From Streptomyces sp. NBC_01408 (lineage in GTDB: Bacteria; Actinomycetota; Actinomycetes; Streptomycetales; Streptomycetaceae), in the NCBI RefSeq assembly GCF_026340255.1, contig NZ_JAPEPJ010000001.1, positions 1,295,001 to 1,359,000 of the forward strand: 64,000 nt of DNA, read 5' to 3'. The notes under the pieces are model-generated. The model ran no database searches. It worked only from the letters and a program-made list of their open reading frames with translations, and was not told the origin of the DNA. A program made the position numbers and the translations under genes. Shown piece by piece: positions 24,892 to 32,219 of this stretch (position 1 is the stretch's first letter; each line of letters opens with the position of its first letter).

Positions 24892-24930
24892 AAAGGGCCC
24901 GTACGACACGGGGTGTCGTACGGGCCCTTT
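24892..24930 (-). terminator. Terminator of the DEAD-box helicase gene
   Basis: An 18-base perfect stem (24892-24909 and 24913-24930) with a 3-base loop, 38 bases beyond the helicase stop. AAAGGGCCC on the outside gives a short U run on the minus strand. Confidence 0.85.
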
Positions 24931-24967
24931 CAGTCAGTCAGCCGGCCGGTAGGCCGGAGGCGGACCG

Positions 24968-27352
24968 TCAGCCGTTGCGCTTCCAGCGGGGCTTGTCGTC
25001 GCGACGGCCGCCGAAGGAGCCGGTGGAACCGGTGGAACCGGAGCCGGACGGGCGGTGGTCGTCGCGGCGGCCGTACGGACGGTCGCCGGCGCCGCCGGAG
25101 CGGAAGCCACCACCGGACGGACGGTCGTCACGACGGTCGCGGTTGAACGGACGGTCGCCGCCACCGGAGCGGAAGCCGCCGCCGGAGGTGCGGTCGTCAC
25201 GGCTGTACGTGCCGTTGCCCGTGGCCGGACGGTCGCCACCGGAACGGAAGCCACCCGACGGACGGTCGTCGCGGCGGAAGCCACCACGGTCGCCACCACG
25301 GTCGTCACGGTTGAAGCCACCCGAGGGGCGGTCGCCACCGGAGCGGAAGCCACCACCGGACGGACGGTCGCCACCGGAACGGAAGCCACCCGACGGACGG
25401 TCGTCGCGGCGGAAGCCACCACGGTCGCCACCACGGTCATCGCGGTTGAAGCCACCCGAGGGGCGGTCGCCACCGGAGCGGAAGCCACCACCGGACGGAC
25501 GGTCGCCACCGGAACGGAAGCCACCCGACGGACGGTCGTCGCGGCGGAAGCCACCACGGTCGCCACCACGGTCGTCACGGTTGAAGCCACCGGACGGACG
25601 GCCACCGCGGTCGCCGCGGTCGTCACGGCGGAAGCCGCCACGGTCGCCACCGCGGTTGTCGCGGTCACCACCGCGGTTGTCGCGACGCTCGAAGTTGCCC
25701 CGGTCGTCACGCTGGGCGCGCTGCTCCTCGCGGCGCTCCTGCGCGGCCAGTTCGGCGGCAGCGGCAGCGGCGGCAGCCGCGACCTCGGCCTCGGCGGCCT
25801 CGGCCACCTCGGCGACAGCGGCCTCCGGGTCCTCGCCACGCTCACGCGCGGAGCGGGCGACCAGACGGTCGGCCTCCTCGCGCAGCTCCACGGCACGGCG
25901 CGACAGGCGCTCCAGCTGCTTGGTCAGCTCGGCGACCTCGCGCTCGGCCTGCTTCGCGGCGTTGTTCGCGGAGTCGGCCTGGACCTCGGTCAGCGAACGG
26001 GCACCGGTGATCTCGGCGACCTCCGGCTCGAAGGCGCCGGCGCCCTGGACGATGTGGCGCGAGGCGTCGACGCCCGCGTCCTCCATCAGGCGGAAGATCT
26101 GACGACGCTGGTGCGGAAGCGCCAGCGAGACGACGACACCGGACTTGCCGGCGCGGGCGGTACGGCCCGAGCGGTGCAGGTAGTCCTTGTGGTCACCGGC
26201 CGGGTCCACGTTCAGGACCAGGTCGATGCCGTCGACGTGGATGCCGCGGGCGGCGACGTCGGTGGCGACGAGCGCGTTGACGTAACCGTCCTTGAAGTCC
26301 GCGAGGACGCGGGTACGGGCACCCTGCGTCATGCCGCCGTGCAGCGCGTCGGCCTTCACGCCGGCCTCGATGAGCTGCTCGGCGATGCGGTCGGCGCCCA
26401 GCTGGGTGCGGACGAAGATGATGGTGCGGCCCTTGCGGGCGGCGATGGCGGCCGTGACCGGCGCCTTGTCCTTCGGCTTCACGACGAGGACGTGGTGGGT
26501 CATGGTCGTGACGTTGCCCTGGGCGCTGTCGACCTCGTGCGTGACGGGGTTGGTCAGGTAGCGCTTGACCAGGGTGCCGATCTCGTTCTCCATGGTGGCG
26601 GAGAAGAGCATGCGCTGGCCGCCGCCGGGGATCTGGTCGAGCAGCTCGGTGACCTCGGGCAGGAAGCCCAGGTCCGCCATCTGGTCGGCCTCGTCGAGGA
26701 CCGCGACCTGGACGTTCGCCAGGGAGCAGGCACCGCGGTTGATGATGTCGCGCAGACGGCCCGGGGTGGCGACGAGGACGTCGACACCGCGCTCCAGAGC
26801 GAAGATCTGGTTGCTCATGGAGGTACCGCCGCAGACGACCTTCATCTTCAGGCCGAGCACGTCGCCGTAGGGCTGGAGGGCGTCCGCGACCTGCATCGCG
26901 AGCTCACGCGTCGGCGTGAGGATGATGGCGCGGGGCTTCTTCTTCTCGGTGTGGCCGCCGGCCAGCGAGGCCAGGGTCGGCAGACCGAAGGAGAGGGTCT
27001 TGCCGGAGCCGGTGCGGCCACGGCCGAGGATGTCCTTGCCGGCCAGGGCGTCCGGGATGGTCGCGGCCTGGATCGGGAAGGGGGCGGTGACGCCGTTCTG
27101 CGCGAGCTTGCGCACGATGCCGTCGGGCAGACCGAGGTCGCCGAAGGTGATCGTGGGCTCGGCGTCAGCGTCAGCGTCGCCGTCGAAGTCGTTGTCGGTG
27201 TCGGTGTCGAGGGAGTCCTCGAGGGACTCGATGATCTCGTCCGTCTCGATGGCCTCGATCACGTCGTCGACCACAAGGGTCGGGACGGCGTCGACGATCT
27301 CGTTGGAGTCGTTCTCGGGCATGACGGAACGGTCAGAACTGGAAATGGACAT
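24968..27352 (-). CDS. DEAD-box ATP-dependent RNA helicase with RGG-like tandem-repeat tail
   Basis: 794 residues. All core motifs are visible: Q motif region PFPIQAATIPDALAGKD, motif I GRTGSGKTLSFGLPTL near 112, motif II VLDEADQMADLGF near 217, SAT (LFSATM), and HRSGRTARAG (motif VI). After the helicase core is an Ala/Glu coiled segment (about 460-550), then about 200 residues of Arg/Gly/Asp-rich repeats (units FRSGGDRPSGG, FNRDDRGGDRGG) ending KPRWKRNG. The tail is expected to bind RNA unspecifically. Family role: ribosome assembly and mRNA unwinding, often cold-inducible. ATG 27352 (MSISSSDRSV) with GGAAGG upstream; ATG 27322 also possible. A transcript leader of over 100 bases is likely. 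Confidence 0.93.
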   Translation of the reverse strand: MSISSSDRSVMPENDSNEIVDAVPTLVVDDVIEAIETDEIIESLEDSLDTDTDNDFDGDADADAEPTITFGDLGLPDGIVRKLAQNGVTAPFPIQAATIPDALAGKDILGRGRTGSGKTLSFGLPTLASLAGGHTEKKKPRAIILTPTRELAMQVADALQPYGDVLGLKMKVVCGGTSMSNQIFALERGVDVLVATPGRLRDIINRGACSLANVQVAVLDEADQMADLGFLPEVTELLDQIPGGGQRMLFSATMENEIGTLVKRYLTNPVTHEVDSAQGNVTTMTHHVLVVKPKDKAPVTAAIAARKGRTIIFVRTQLGADRIAEQLIEAGVKADALHGGMTQGARTRVLADFKDGYVNALVATDVAARGIHVDGIDLVLNVDPAGDHKDYLHRSGRTARAGKSGVVVSLALPHQRRQIFRLMEDAGVDASRHIVQGAGAFEPEVAEITGARSLTEVQADSANNAAKQAEREVAELTKQLERLSRRAVELREEADRLVARSARERGEDPEAAVAEVAEAAEAEVAAAAAAAAAELAAQERREEQRAQRDDRGNFERRDNRGGDRDNRGGDRGGFRRDDRGDRGGRPSGGFNRDDRGGDRGGFRRDDRPSGGFRSGGDRPSGGGFRSGGDRPSGGFNRDDRGGDRGGFRRDDRPSGGFRSGGDRPSGGGFRSGGDRPSGGFNRDDRGGDRGGFRRDDRPSGGFRSGGDRPATGNGTYSRDDRTSGGGFRSGGGDRPFNRDRRDDRPSGGGFRSGGAGDRPYGRRDDHRPSGSGSTGSTGSFGGRRDDKPRWKRNG
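25200..25610 (-). repeat. 135-base tandem repeat inside the helicase gene
   Basis: The 10-mer GGAACGGAAG recurs at 25241, 25376 and 25511, exactly 135 bases apart, with nearly identical sequence between. Each unit codes for 45 residues of Arg/Gly/Asp/Ser repeat. Confidence 0.92.
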
Positions 27353-27639
27353 GCGAAATGCGAAACCTTCCGGAGTCTCGGCACGCGCCCAAACTCCGTG
27401 AATTCGCAAATCGACCGCCTCAATGCGGTCAGCCACGGCTGGGGAGAGTACGCGCCACGCGGCGCTCTTCGGAGTCGGCGCCGGGCAATGGGATCAAACG
27501 ATCTATAACCATACGCACCCTCCCCCGGGTCTGGCAAGTCACTCCGGCCAATACCGCTCTGACCTGCGAAGACTCCCGATCCCCGAGGGTCTGCGACGAC
27601 CGGCGCGACCACACCCACGGCCCCGCGGAGGCCGACGGA
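27353..27639. other. Helicase promoter and leader region
   Basis: 287 bases without a gene. On the minus strand TATAGAT at about 27504-27510 could be a -10 element, giving a leader near 150 bases. No riboswitch fold was recognised. Confidence 0.4.
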
Positions 27640-28224
27640 CTAGGGCTGCGGCGGCGGCTCGTGGGTGGTCGGCTGCGGCTCCGGAGACGACGGCTCCGGA
27701 GTGGGTTCCGTCACAGGCGGCGTCGGATCCGGAGGTGGCGGAGTCGGGCTGGACGGCTGCTGGCCGCCGGTTCCGGAGCCACCCGAGGCCCCGGAACCGC
27801 CCGCACCGCCCGAGCCGCCCGCACCGCCCTGGCCCCCGGATCCCCCGGAGCCGCCCCCGGGCGGCTGCTGGGGCCCCTGGCCGCCCGCCGCGCCGCCCGG
27901 CCCCGCCGACGGCGAGGGCGCCCCCGGGTGGCCGCTGGGCGCGCCCGGGCTGGGCGTGGCCCCGGTCGCCCCGGAGGCCTTGCCGTCCTCCTTGGGCTTG
28001 CCGTCCGGGTTCCCCGTACCGCCCTTCGCTCCGCGCCCGTTGCCGTGGACCCCCGAGCCCCGCCCGGAACCGGAACCTCCATCCGCTCCGGCCGTCGCCT
28101 TCTGGTCCGCCGACGAAGCGGGCCCCGGCTTGGCGGCGTCCTCGCCGACACTCATGCAGCCCGCCGTCGCCGCGACCGCGAGCGCGGTGACAGCGAGTCG
28201 GAGGGAAGCGGACAACTGGCGCAC
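27640..28224 (-). CDS. Low-complexity secreted lipoprotein
   Basis: 194 residues. The signal peptide VRQLSASLRLAVTALAVAATAGC ends in a lipobox (ATAGC), so the mature protein should be lipid-anchored at Cys. The rest has no folded domain: Gly/Ser/Lys-rich, then PSPGAPSGHPGAPSPSAG, then a Gly/Ser/Ala run and a Pro/Thr/Glu tail ending EPPPQP. This resembles a wall-spanning linker without a functional head. GTG 28224 follows GGAGG at 8 bases; V at 28233 is an alternative. No family recognised. Confidence 0.75.
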   Translation of the reverse strand: MRQLSASLRLAVTALAVAATAGCMSVGEDAAKPGPASSADQKATAGADGGSGSGRGSGVHGNGRGAKGGTGNPDGKPKEDGKASGATGATPSPGAPSGHPGAPSPSAGPGGAAGGQGPQQPPGGGSGGSGGQGGAGGSGGAGGSGASGGSGTGGQQPSSPTPPPPDPTPPVTEPTPEPSSPEPQPTTHEPPPQP

Positions 28225-28355
28225 GGATGGCACCTCCGGAACCTGGAGACCTGGGGGACGAGCAGTCCGCATGAGCGGGTCAATGTGCCCAACTCCCCGT
28301 GACCCGTAAGGGACACGCCCCCGCGGAAACGGGCTCTCCGCGCGCCGACGCCCCG

Positions 28356-28730
28356 TCAGCCCAGCAGCCCGCGCGCCAGCAGCGACCCGAGGCGTACGGC
28401 GCCCAGCCCGACCAGCACCGACGCCGCCACGTTCGCCGCCGCGAGGAACGTCCGGCCGCGCTCGGCCAGCCGGAGCGTCTCGTACGAGAACGTCGAGTAC
28501 GTGCTCAGCGCCCCGCACAGCCCGGCCCCCAGCAGCAGCTCCAGCCGCGCGGAGGCCGCCCCGGCCAGCACCGCGCCGGTCAGCGTCCCCAGCACCAGGC
28601 AGGCGGCCGCGTTGACCAGGAAGGTGCCCCAGGGGAAGAGCGAGTCGTGGCGCGCCTGCACCGCGCGGTCCGCCAGGTAGCGCAGGGGTGCCCCGACGGC
28701 CGCGCCCGCCACCACGAGCAGCCAGTTCAC
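28356..28730 (-). CDS. crcB: Fluoride ion channel CrcB/Fluc, second copy
   Basis: 124-residue four-helix membrane protein; fluoride channels of this family work as antiparallel dimers exporting F-. Signature segments are [31 protein letters not shown] and the pore motif [15 protein letters not shown]. The GTG start overlaps the stop of the preceding crcB by four bases (GTGA, 28727-28730), indicating translational coupling. Two adjacent genes suggest a heterodimer, as known for many actinobacteria and firmicutes. Confidence 0.92.
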   Translation of the reverse strand: MNWLLVVAGAAVGAPLRYLADRAVQARHDSLFPWGTFLVNAAACLVLGTLTGAVLAGAASARLELLLGAGLCGALSTYSTFSYETLRLAERGRTFLAAANVAASVLVGLGAVRLGSLLARGLLG

Positions 28731-29236
28731 CGCCGCCCCCGGACCGCGAGGCGGGTCAGCGAGGCCGCCGCCCATACGGCGCCCAGCGCGGCGGCGGCCG
28801 TGAGCCCGGCGTACGCCAGGGCGGTCCCGGCCTCCCCGTCGTCCAGGAGCCGCGAGAGGTCCAGCGCGTAGGTGGAGAAGGTGGTGAAGCCGCCGAGCAC
28901 CCCGACCCCGGCGAAGGGCCGCACCAGCGGATGGGTGGCCCGCCCGCCCGCGCTGATCAGCACCATCAGGACGCCGATCAGCGCGCAGCCGGCCACGTTG
29001 ATCCAGAAGGTCGCCCACGGGAAGGCCCCGGGCCCGGCCGGCCACAGCAGGGAGATCCCGTAGCGCGCCGAGGCCCCGACCGCGCCGCCGGCCGCCACCG
29101 CGGTGAGCACCCGGCCCTGCGGCTCGGCCCGCTGGGCGGGCACGTGGAGGTCGACGTCCGGGTCGATCGCCTCGGCGGCGCCGCCGTGCGGCTCCGGGTC
29201 CGGCTCCGGGACCGGGACGGGTCCCGGAGGGATCAT
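28727..29236 (-). CDS. crcB: Fluoride ion channel CrcB/Fluc, first copy
   Basis: 169 residues. A 45-residue Pro/Glu/Asp-rich cytoplasmic N-terminus ([19 protein letters not shown]) precedes the four-helix core: [36 protein letters not shown] and [15 protein letters not shown], the Fluc pore motif. The ATG overlaps the TGA of the upstream metallopeptidase gene (ATGA, 29233-29236), and its own stop overlaps the second crcB. The N-terminal extension is absent from the second copy, so the two subunits are not equivalent. Confidence 0.92.
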   Translation of the reverse strand: MIPPGPVPVPEPDPEPHGGAAEAIDPDVDLHVPAQRAEPQGRVLTAVAAGGAVGASARYGISLLWPAGPGAFPWATFWINVAGCALIGVLMVLISAGGRATHPLVRPFAGVGVLGGFTTFSTYALDLSRLLDDGEAGTALAYAGLTAAAALGAVWAAASLTRLAVRGRR

Positions 29237-29583
29237 CCGTAGCCCAGTTCGTGCAGCCGGTCGTCGTCGATCCCGAAGTGGTGGGCGATCTCGTGCACCA
29301 CGGTGACCTCCGTCTCCGCGACCACGCTCTCCCGGTCCTCGCACATCCGCAACGTCGGATTGCGGTAGATGGTGATCCGGTCGGGCAGCACCCCGGCGTA
29401 CCACTCGCCGCGGTCCGTGAGCGGAGTCCCCTCGTACAGGCCGAGGAGCTCGGGGTCGTCGGCGGGCGGTTCGTCCTCGACGAACACCGCCACGTTGTCC
29501 ATCAGCCGCGTCAGCTCCGGCGGGATGCGGTCCAGGGCCTCTGCGACGAGCTCTTCGAACTCCTCGCGCGTCATCTCCAGCAC
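29233..29583 (-). CDS. Minimal zinc metallopeptidase family protein (gluzincin-like)
   Basis: About 116 residues, start at GTG 29583 ([18 protein letters not shown]) or ATG 29574. The zincin helix is [22 protein letters not shown]: HExxH with a downstream Glu as the third ligand. This belongs to the small conserved predicted metallopeptidases (formerly DUF1025) with a lone catalytic helix and strand. Function unknown. First gene of an overlapping trio with two crcB genes; the coupling is probably transcriptional housekeeping rather than proof of a fluoride role. Confidence 0.85.
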   Translation of the reverse strand: MLEMTREEFEELVAEALDRIPPELTRLMDNVAVFVEDEPPADDPELLGLYEGTPLTDRGEWYAGVLPDRITIYRNPTLRMCEDRESVVAETEVTVVHEIAHHFGIDDDRLHELGYG

Positions 29584-29686
29584 CCGGTCATTGTCGCTCC
29601 GGGGGAAACCGTTTTGGCGATAGCTCCCCGGATCCCATATGCTTCTCACGTCCCCGACGCGCTGAGAAGTGCCCGGCGGGCCTTTA

Positions 29687-29759
29687 GCCCTCATCGTCTA
29701 GTGGCCCAGGACGCCGCCCTTTCAAGGCGGTAGCACGGGTTCGAATCCCGTTGGGGGTA
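29687..29759 (+). tRNA. tRNA-Glu (TTC)
   Basis: A 73-base cloverleaf beginning GCCCTCATCGTCTAG; anticodon loop CTTTCAA gives TTC; T-loop GGTTCGAATCC. First of a three-tRNA cluster. Confidence 0.95.
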
Positions 29760-29798
29760 CGCATTACCGTGTGCAAGACTTGGTCTCGCACACTGCCA

Positions 29799-29872
29799 GG
29801 TCCTGTGGAGCAGTTGGTTAGCTCGCCACCCTGTCAAGGTGGAGGTCGCGGGTTCAAGTCCCGTCAGGATCG
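29799..29872 (+). tRNA. tRNA-Asp (GTC), copy 1
   Basis: A 74-base cloverleaf; acceptor GGTCCTG pairs with CAGGATC (G2-U71 wobble, U3-A70); anticodon loop CTGTCAA. Identical to the copy at 36214 except for position 3:70. Confidence 0.95.
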
Positions 29873-29894
29873 CTGAAGCCGGAAACGGTTTCGT

Positions 29895-29968
29895 GGCTGG
29901 GTAGCTCAGTTGGTACGAGCGATCGCCTGAAAAGCGATAGGTCGCCGGTTCGACCCCGGCCCCAGCCA
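29895..29968 (+). tRNA. tRNA-Phe (GAA)
   Basis: A 74-base cloverleaf; acceptor GGCTGGG/CCCAGCC; anticodon loop CTGAAAA gives GAA. Confidence 0.93.
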
Positions 29969-29974
29969 CCATCA

Positions 29975-30005
29975 AGAAGGCCCCGTCCTGTGGACGGGGC
30001 CTTCT
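29975..30005. terminator. Terminator after the tRNA cluster
   Basis: A 14-base perfect stem (29975-29988 and 29992-30005) around TGT; serves the tRNA operon and, from the other side, the ccdA gene ending at 30010. Confidence 0.85.
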
Positions 30006-30009
30006 GTGG

Positions 30010-30864
30010 TTACTCCTCCGCCCCGGCCGCCCCGCCGGCCTCCGTGTTCCGGGCCTTGCGGCGCCACTGCACCAGGCCGACGGCCGACGCCGCCACCGCG
30101 ACCAGCCCGAGCAGCGCCACGTCCGGAACCCCGTCCGCGAGGGAGCGCACCCGCTGCTCCACGGCGAACGAGTCGTCCACGTCCAGCAGCCCCGGCAGCG
30201 CGCTCGCCCCGTCGTAGACCAGGAACAGCACGCCCAGGGTGATGAAGAACAGCCCGGACAGCAGCGAGGTGGTGTGCAGCTCGAGGCGGCCCACCGTGAA
30301 GGCCCGGCCGCGCAGCCAGCGCCGCCGGCCCAGCCCGAACCGCTCCCACAGCAGGGCCAGCACGAACAGCGGTACGGCCATCCCCAGGGCGTAGACGGCC
30401 AGCAGCAGGCCGCCGTAGACCGGGCTGCCGCTGACCGCCGCCACCGTCAGGACGCTGCCCAGGATCGGGCCGGCGCAGAAGCCCGCCAGCCCGTAGACCG
30501 CGCCGAGCGCGTACACCGACAGGGCAGTCGTCGGCCGGATCCTGCCCGACAGCTCCGAGAGCCGCTTCGAGGCGAAGCCCAGGCCCAGGATCTGCGCGCA
30601 GCCGAGGACGATGATCAGCCAGCCGCCCGCCAGCACCAGCTCGTCGCGGTTGCTGTGGAAGAACCGCCCGGCGTACGACCCGGCCGCCCCGAGCGGTACG
30701 AGGGTGCTCGCGAGGCCGGCGTAGAAGATCCCGGTCCGTGCGAGCAGCCGCGAGGTGGAGTCGATCGAGTAGGCGAAGAAGGCGGGCAGCAGCAGTGCGC
30801 TGCACGGACTGAGCAGTGCGAGGAGTCCGCCCAGCAGGGCGGCCAGGTATCCGATCTCGCTCAC
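30010..30864 (-). CDS. ccdA: Cytochrome c biogenesis/thiol-disulfide membrane protein CcdA
   Basis: 284-residue polytopic membrane protein that moves reducing equivalents across the membrane to extracytoplasmic thiol proteins. The conserved helix GGLLALLSPCSALLLPAFF carries the first redox Cys, and GLAGFCAGPILGSVL the second. Six to seven hydrophobic segments are present. The C-terminus (WRRKARNTEAGGAAGAEE) is cytoplasmic and charged. Start GTG overlaps the DsbA stop by four bases (GTGA), so the two are co-translated and likely form one oxidoreduction route. Confidence 0.9.
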   Translation of the reverse strand: MSEIGYLAALLGGLLALLSPCSALLLPAFFAYSIDSTSRLLARTGIFYAGLASTLVPLGAAGSYAGRFFHSNRDELVLAGGWLIIVLGCAQILGLGFASKRLSELSGRIRPTTALSVYALGAVYGLAGFCAGPILGSVLTVAAVSGSPVYGGLLLAVYALGMAVPLFVLALLWERFGLGRRRWLRGRAFTVGRLELHTTSLLSGLFFITLGVLFLVYDGASALPGLLDVDDSFAVEQRVRSLADGVPDVALLGLVAVAASAVGLVQWRRKARNTEAGGAAGAEE

Positions 30865-31616
30865 TGCTTCGCCGCCGCCTTCGCCTGGGCGATGGCCGAG
30901 GCGAAGGCGCCGAACGGCTGGGCGCCGGCGATCGGCTTGCCGTTGACCAGGAAGGACGGGGTGGAGGTGACGCCGATGCGGTAGCCCTCCTCCTGGTCCT
31001 TCTTCAGGGCAGCCGCGGCCTGCTCGCCGGCCATGTCGGCCTTGAAGCGCTCCAGGTCGGGCACCCCTGCCTCTCGTGCGAGCTCGGCCAGGCGGGCCTC
31101 GCCGAAGCCCTTCTCCTTCGAGCCGTCGGCGTACGCGGCCGCGTGGAACTGCGCGAAGCGGTCCTGCTGCCCCGCCGCCCAGGCGGCCTTGGCGGCGGCC
31201 TCGGATTCGGCGCCGAAGATCGGGAAGTTGCGCCACTCGATGCGCAGGGTGCCCTCGTCCACGTACTTCTTCACCAGTTCGGGTTCGGTGTCCCGGGCGA
31301 ACTTGCCGCAGTAACCGCACTTGAAGTCGGAGTACTCGATCAGCACGACGGGCGCGTCGGCGCGGCCGAGGGCGAGCTTGTCGCCGGATTCGCGGCGGGC
31401 CAGCGCCTTGAGTCCGGCGGCGGGGTCGTTCCGGGGCGCGGCCGAGGAGGAAGGGCCGCCGGAGCCACCGGAGCCCTTCTCGGCGGGGGCGGTGGCCTGC
31501 CAGGAGACGATGCCGAGGGTGACGGCGGCGAGGGCTACGCCGGCGGAGATGAGGAGCGGCTTGCGGGCGGAGGGCGAGGAAGAAGAAGAGGAGGAAGAAG
31601 AAGGGGAAGGGGACAT
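30861..31616 (-). CDS. DsbA-like thioredoxin-fold thiol oxidoreductase
   Basis: 251 residues. A serine run (residues 4-14) precedes a single membrane anchor, LLISAGVALAAVTLGIVSW. The extracytoplasmic thioredoxin fold has active site FKCGYCGKF and the cis-Pro loop VTSTPSFLVNG. It would exchange disulfides in secreted proteins and be re-reduced or oxidised through the neighbouring CcdA. ATG with GGAGAAC about 10 bases upstream. The 10-residue serine tract is encoded by a [17 protein letters not shown] triplet run on the plus strand and may vary in length. Confidence 0.92.
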   Translation of the reverse strand: MSPSPSSSSSSSSSPSARKPLLISAGVALAAVTLGIVSWQATAPAEKGSGGSGGPSSSAAPRNDPAAGLKALARRESGDKLALGRADAPVVLIEYSDFKCGYCGKFARDTEPELVKKYVDEGTLRIEWRNFPIFGAESEAAAKAAWAAGQQDRFAQFHAAAYADGSKEKGFGEARLAELAREAGVPDLERFKADMAGEQAAAALKKDQEEGYRIGVTSTPSFLVNGKPIAGAQPFGAFASAIAQAKAAAKQ

Positions 31617-31676
31617 GCGGGTGTGTTCTCCAGTGGATGCGGAGGGGCTGGGTGGACCGGTGGTGAACCGGTTCTC

Positions 31677-32108
31677 CTAGACCCGCATCACGGAGAGCTC
31701 CACCGGCCCGGGCGCCGGCCGGTCGGGCCCGCGTACGAGGACCCGTACGGGCAGGTTTCCGTACGGGCGGACCCCCTCGGGCGCCGCCCGGGCGGGCGGG
31801 AGCTGCGCATGCTCGCCCCCGGCGCGCGGAGGCACCGCGGGAAGGCCGCCGTGGTCGGGGCCTCCGGGGGCGCAGGAGGGCCCGCCGCCCGCGCCGAACA
31901 CCTCGGCGGCGGGGACCGCGGCAGCCACGGGAACCGCCGCGGCAAGCCCGGCGGAAACCGCCACCCGAGCCTCGGAAGCCGCCGCGACGGGGACGGGAAC
32001 CGCCCGGGACGGCGCGGCCAGGAGCATCGCGAGTACGGCCAGTACCGCCGCCACGACCGGCACCGCGGCCGGTCGGAACCGCACGCAACGGCGCGTGCTG
32101 CTGGGCAT
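31677..32108 (-). CDS. Secreted hypothetical protein
   Basis: 143 residues with an Arg-rich N-terminus and a long hydrophobic signal segment (PAAVPVVAAVLAVLAMLLAA) followed by an AxA-like site. The rest is Ala/Val-rich then Pro/Gly/Arg-rich, ending PAPGPVELSVMRV. No domain recognised. It lies 60 bases upstream of the dsbA-like gene on the same strand, so it may share that operon; a role in thiol chemistry is not supported, with only one Cys in the mature part. Confidence 0.6.
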   Translation of the reverse strand: MPSSTRRCVRFRPAAVPVVAAVLAVLAMLLAAPSRAVPVPVAAASEARVAVSAGLAAAVPVAAAVPAAEVFGAGGGPSCAPGGPDHGGLPAVPPRAGGEHAQLPPARAAPEGVRPYGNLPVRVLVRGPDRPAPGPVELSVMRV

Positions 32109-32219
32109 ACGTGGGGCCTCTCACGAAAGGCGGTCGGGGGACTCGTCCCGAAATGGTACGGGTCCACCCCACAAATGCGTTCGCCACCCGTAGGGCCCAG
32201 GTGAGATCCTCGATCAGGT

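Noticed and set aside
25200..25610. CRISPR array
   Set aside because: Repeats are contiguous, in frame and code for RGG-like protein; there are no unique spacers and no cas genes.
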